DNA from: Stramonita haemastoma
Taxonomy: Eukaryota > Mollusca > Gastropoda > Neogastropoda > Muricidae
Reading direction: 5' to 3'
Assembly: GCA_030674155.1 (NCBI GenBank)
Contig: CM060320.1
Location: 21,159,767 to 21,223,766 of the forward strand
Length of the DNA stretch: 64,000 nt
Part shown: in pieces, positions 63,401 to 64,000 of the stretch
Layout: each line of letters begins with the position of its first letter
How positions within the stretch are numbered: the stretch's first letter is position 1
Position numbers and translations under genes: made by a program
Notes under the pieces: model-generated
What the model saw: the letters and a program-made list of their open reading frames with translations, nothing else
The model's database searches: none
Told to the model about the DNA's origin: nothing

Positions 63401-64000
63401 TGCAAGGCCATGGATGCACATGTTTTCTCCCAGTGGAATGTTTTGTCTTGCATCATCATTTTTTTTATCTGAATTTTTTTTCTTTTTGGGGAGGGGCCGG
63501 GGAGAGGTGGTGAGGTATGGGGAAGGATGGTGCATGCAAACAATGTTTTAAAAAAACATTGGCCTCATTTTTGGACCAGTCAGCACTGAGCCCAGGGTGT
63601 GTGTGAGTGAGCTTGGAATGTCAGTTATAGTACAGTTTGTGTGCTGCTGCTGCTGACTGCTGCTGCTGGGCCGGGATGGATGCATTGCCAAAGCACCTGG
63701 TGTTGTTTCTAATACAATTCCTGCTTGGGGTAATTTTTAAAAAATATTATTTTTATAGTATCCAAATCTTGTACTTGGAAAATGTTTGGCTAGTTACAGT
63801 CAGGCCCATTCAGCTTTAGCGTACGGGTTCGCTGTTTAAAATTTTTTTTTTTTTTTAATCCATACATCTTATTCATGCTCTCTCTCATTCTGTGTCTGCC
63901 TGTCTGACTCTCCCTTTCTCGTTTCCCTCCGCCCCTCGCCCCCCTTCTCTCCCCATTTATCTCCCCTTGTCCACACACACATACATACAGACGCTTGCAT

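Larger units (their letters stand above)
54966..64000 (+). other. INO80 3' UTR and downstream flank, no further gene seen
   Basis: The 3' UTR begins here, but its end cannot be placed: several weak AATAAA-type signals exist (for example near 56475 and 60427), and the one near 55973 belongs to a SINE. The rest is AT-rich with poly-C runs near 60785-60960 and CT/GT tracts at 62960-63400. The longest open frame (62593-63513) is mostly microsatellite. Confidence 0.5.

Noticed and set aside
62593..63513. 306-codon open frame on plus strand
   Set aside because: Made largely of CT, GTCT and GT repeats; composition follows the microsatellites and nothing resembles a domain.

Overview
The window is animal nuclear DNA: spliced genes with GT-AG introns, long (GA)n, (CA)n and (GT)n tracts, tRNA-derived SINEs and TTAA-flanked DNA transposons. 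Protein style and SINE types suggest a lophotrochozoan, most likely a gastropod mollusc. The species is inferred, not shown. Two protein genes are certain and stand head to head around 12.2-12.7 kb.

Left third, minus strand: the 5' part of an SR splicing-factor gene of the SRSF4/5/6 (B52/SRp55) group. It has a non-coding first exon at about 12.2 kb and coding exons at 9.07-9.19, 8.44-8.51, 5.44-5.54 and 0.59-0.66 kb. It then runs off the left edge, so RRM1, the glycine hinge and the start of RRM2 are present. Its introns carry piggyBac-like (TTAA) non-autonomous elements, one inserted into another copy of its own family, and a SINE with a 12-bp target duplication.

Middle, plus strand: a nearly complete INO80 chromatin-remodelling ATPase gene. 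I traced 33 coding exons from ATG 17056 to TGA 54965; every junction agrees in phase apart from three exons that each lack one base. The protein would be about 1464 residues, with HSA/DBINO region, split SNF2 ATPase, the long INO80 insertion and an AT-hook-like tail.

The most striking content is in the last third of INO80. The 13.3-kb intron (38029-51328) and the intron at 36087-37357 hold 17 same-strand copies of a 56-75 nt box C/D snoRNA, of which 15 keep all key boxes. All but a few mutated copies carry the guide ACCATCTTTCGGGT, complementary to the conserved 28S rRNA stretch ACCCGAAAGATGGT. Terminal stems co-vary between copies. When the transposons that later entered the array are subtracted (a 3.36-kb hAT-like element, a 1.06-kb TTAA element, a 2.2-kb P-element-like transposon with a THAP remnant and 8-bp target duplication, and a 1.12-kb TTAA element), spacing becomes fairly regular (mostly about 280-370 nt).

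Right part (55-64 kb): INO80 3' flank with a SINE and simple repeats; I see no further gene. The window thus couples a splicing factor, a chromatin remodeller and, inside the latter, what looks like an expanded rRNA-modification guide cluster.
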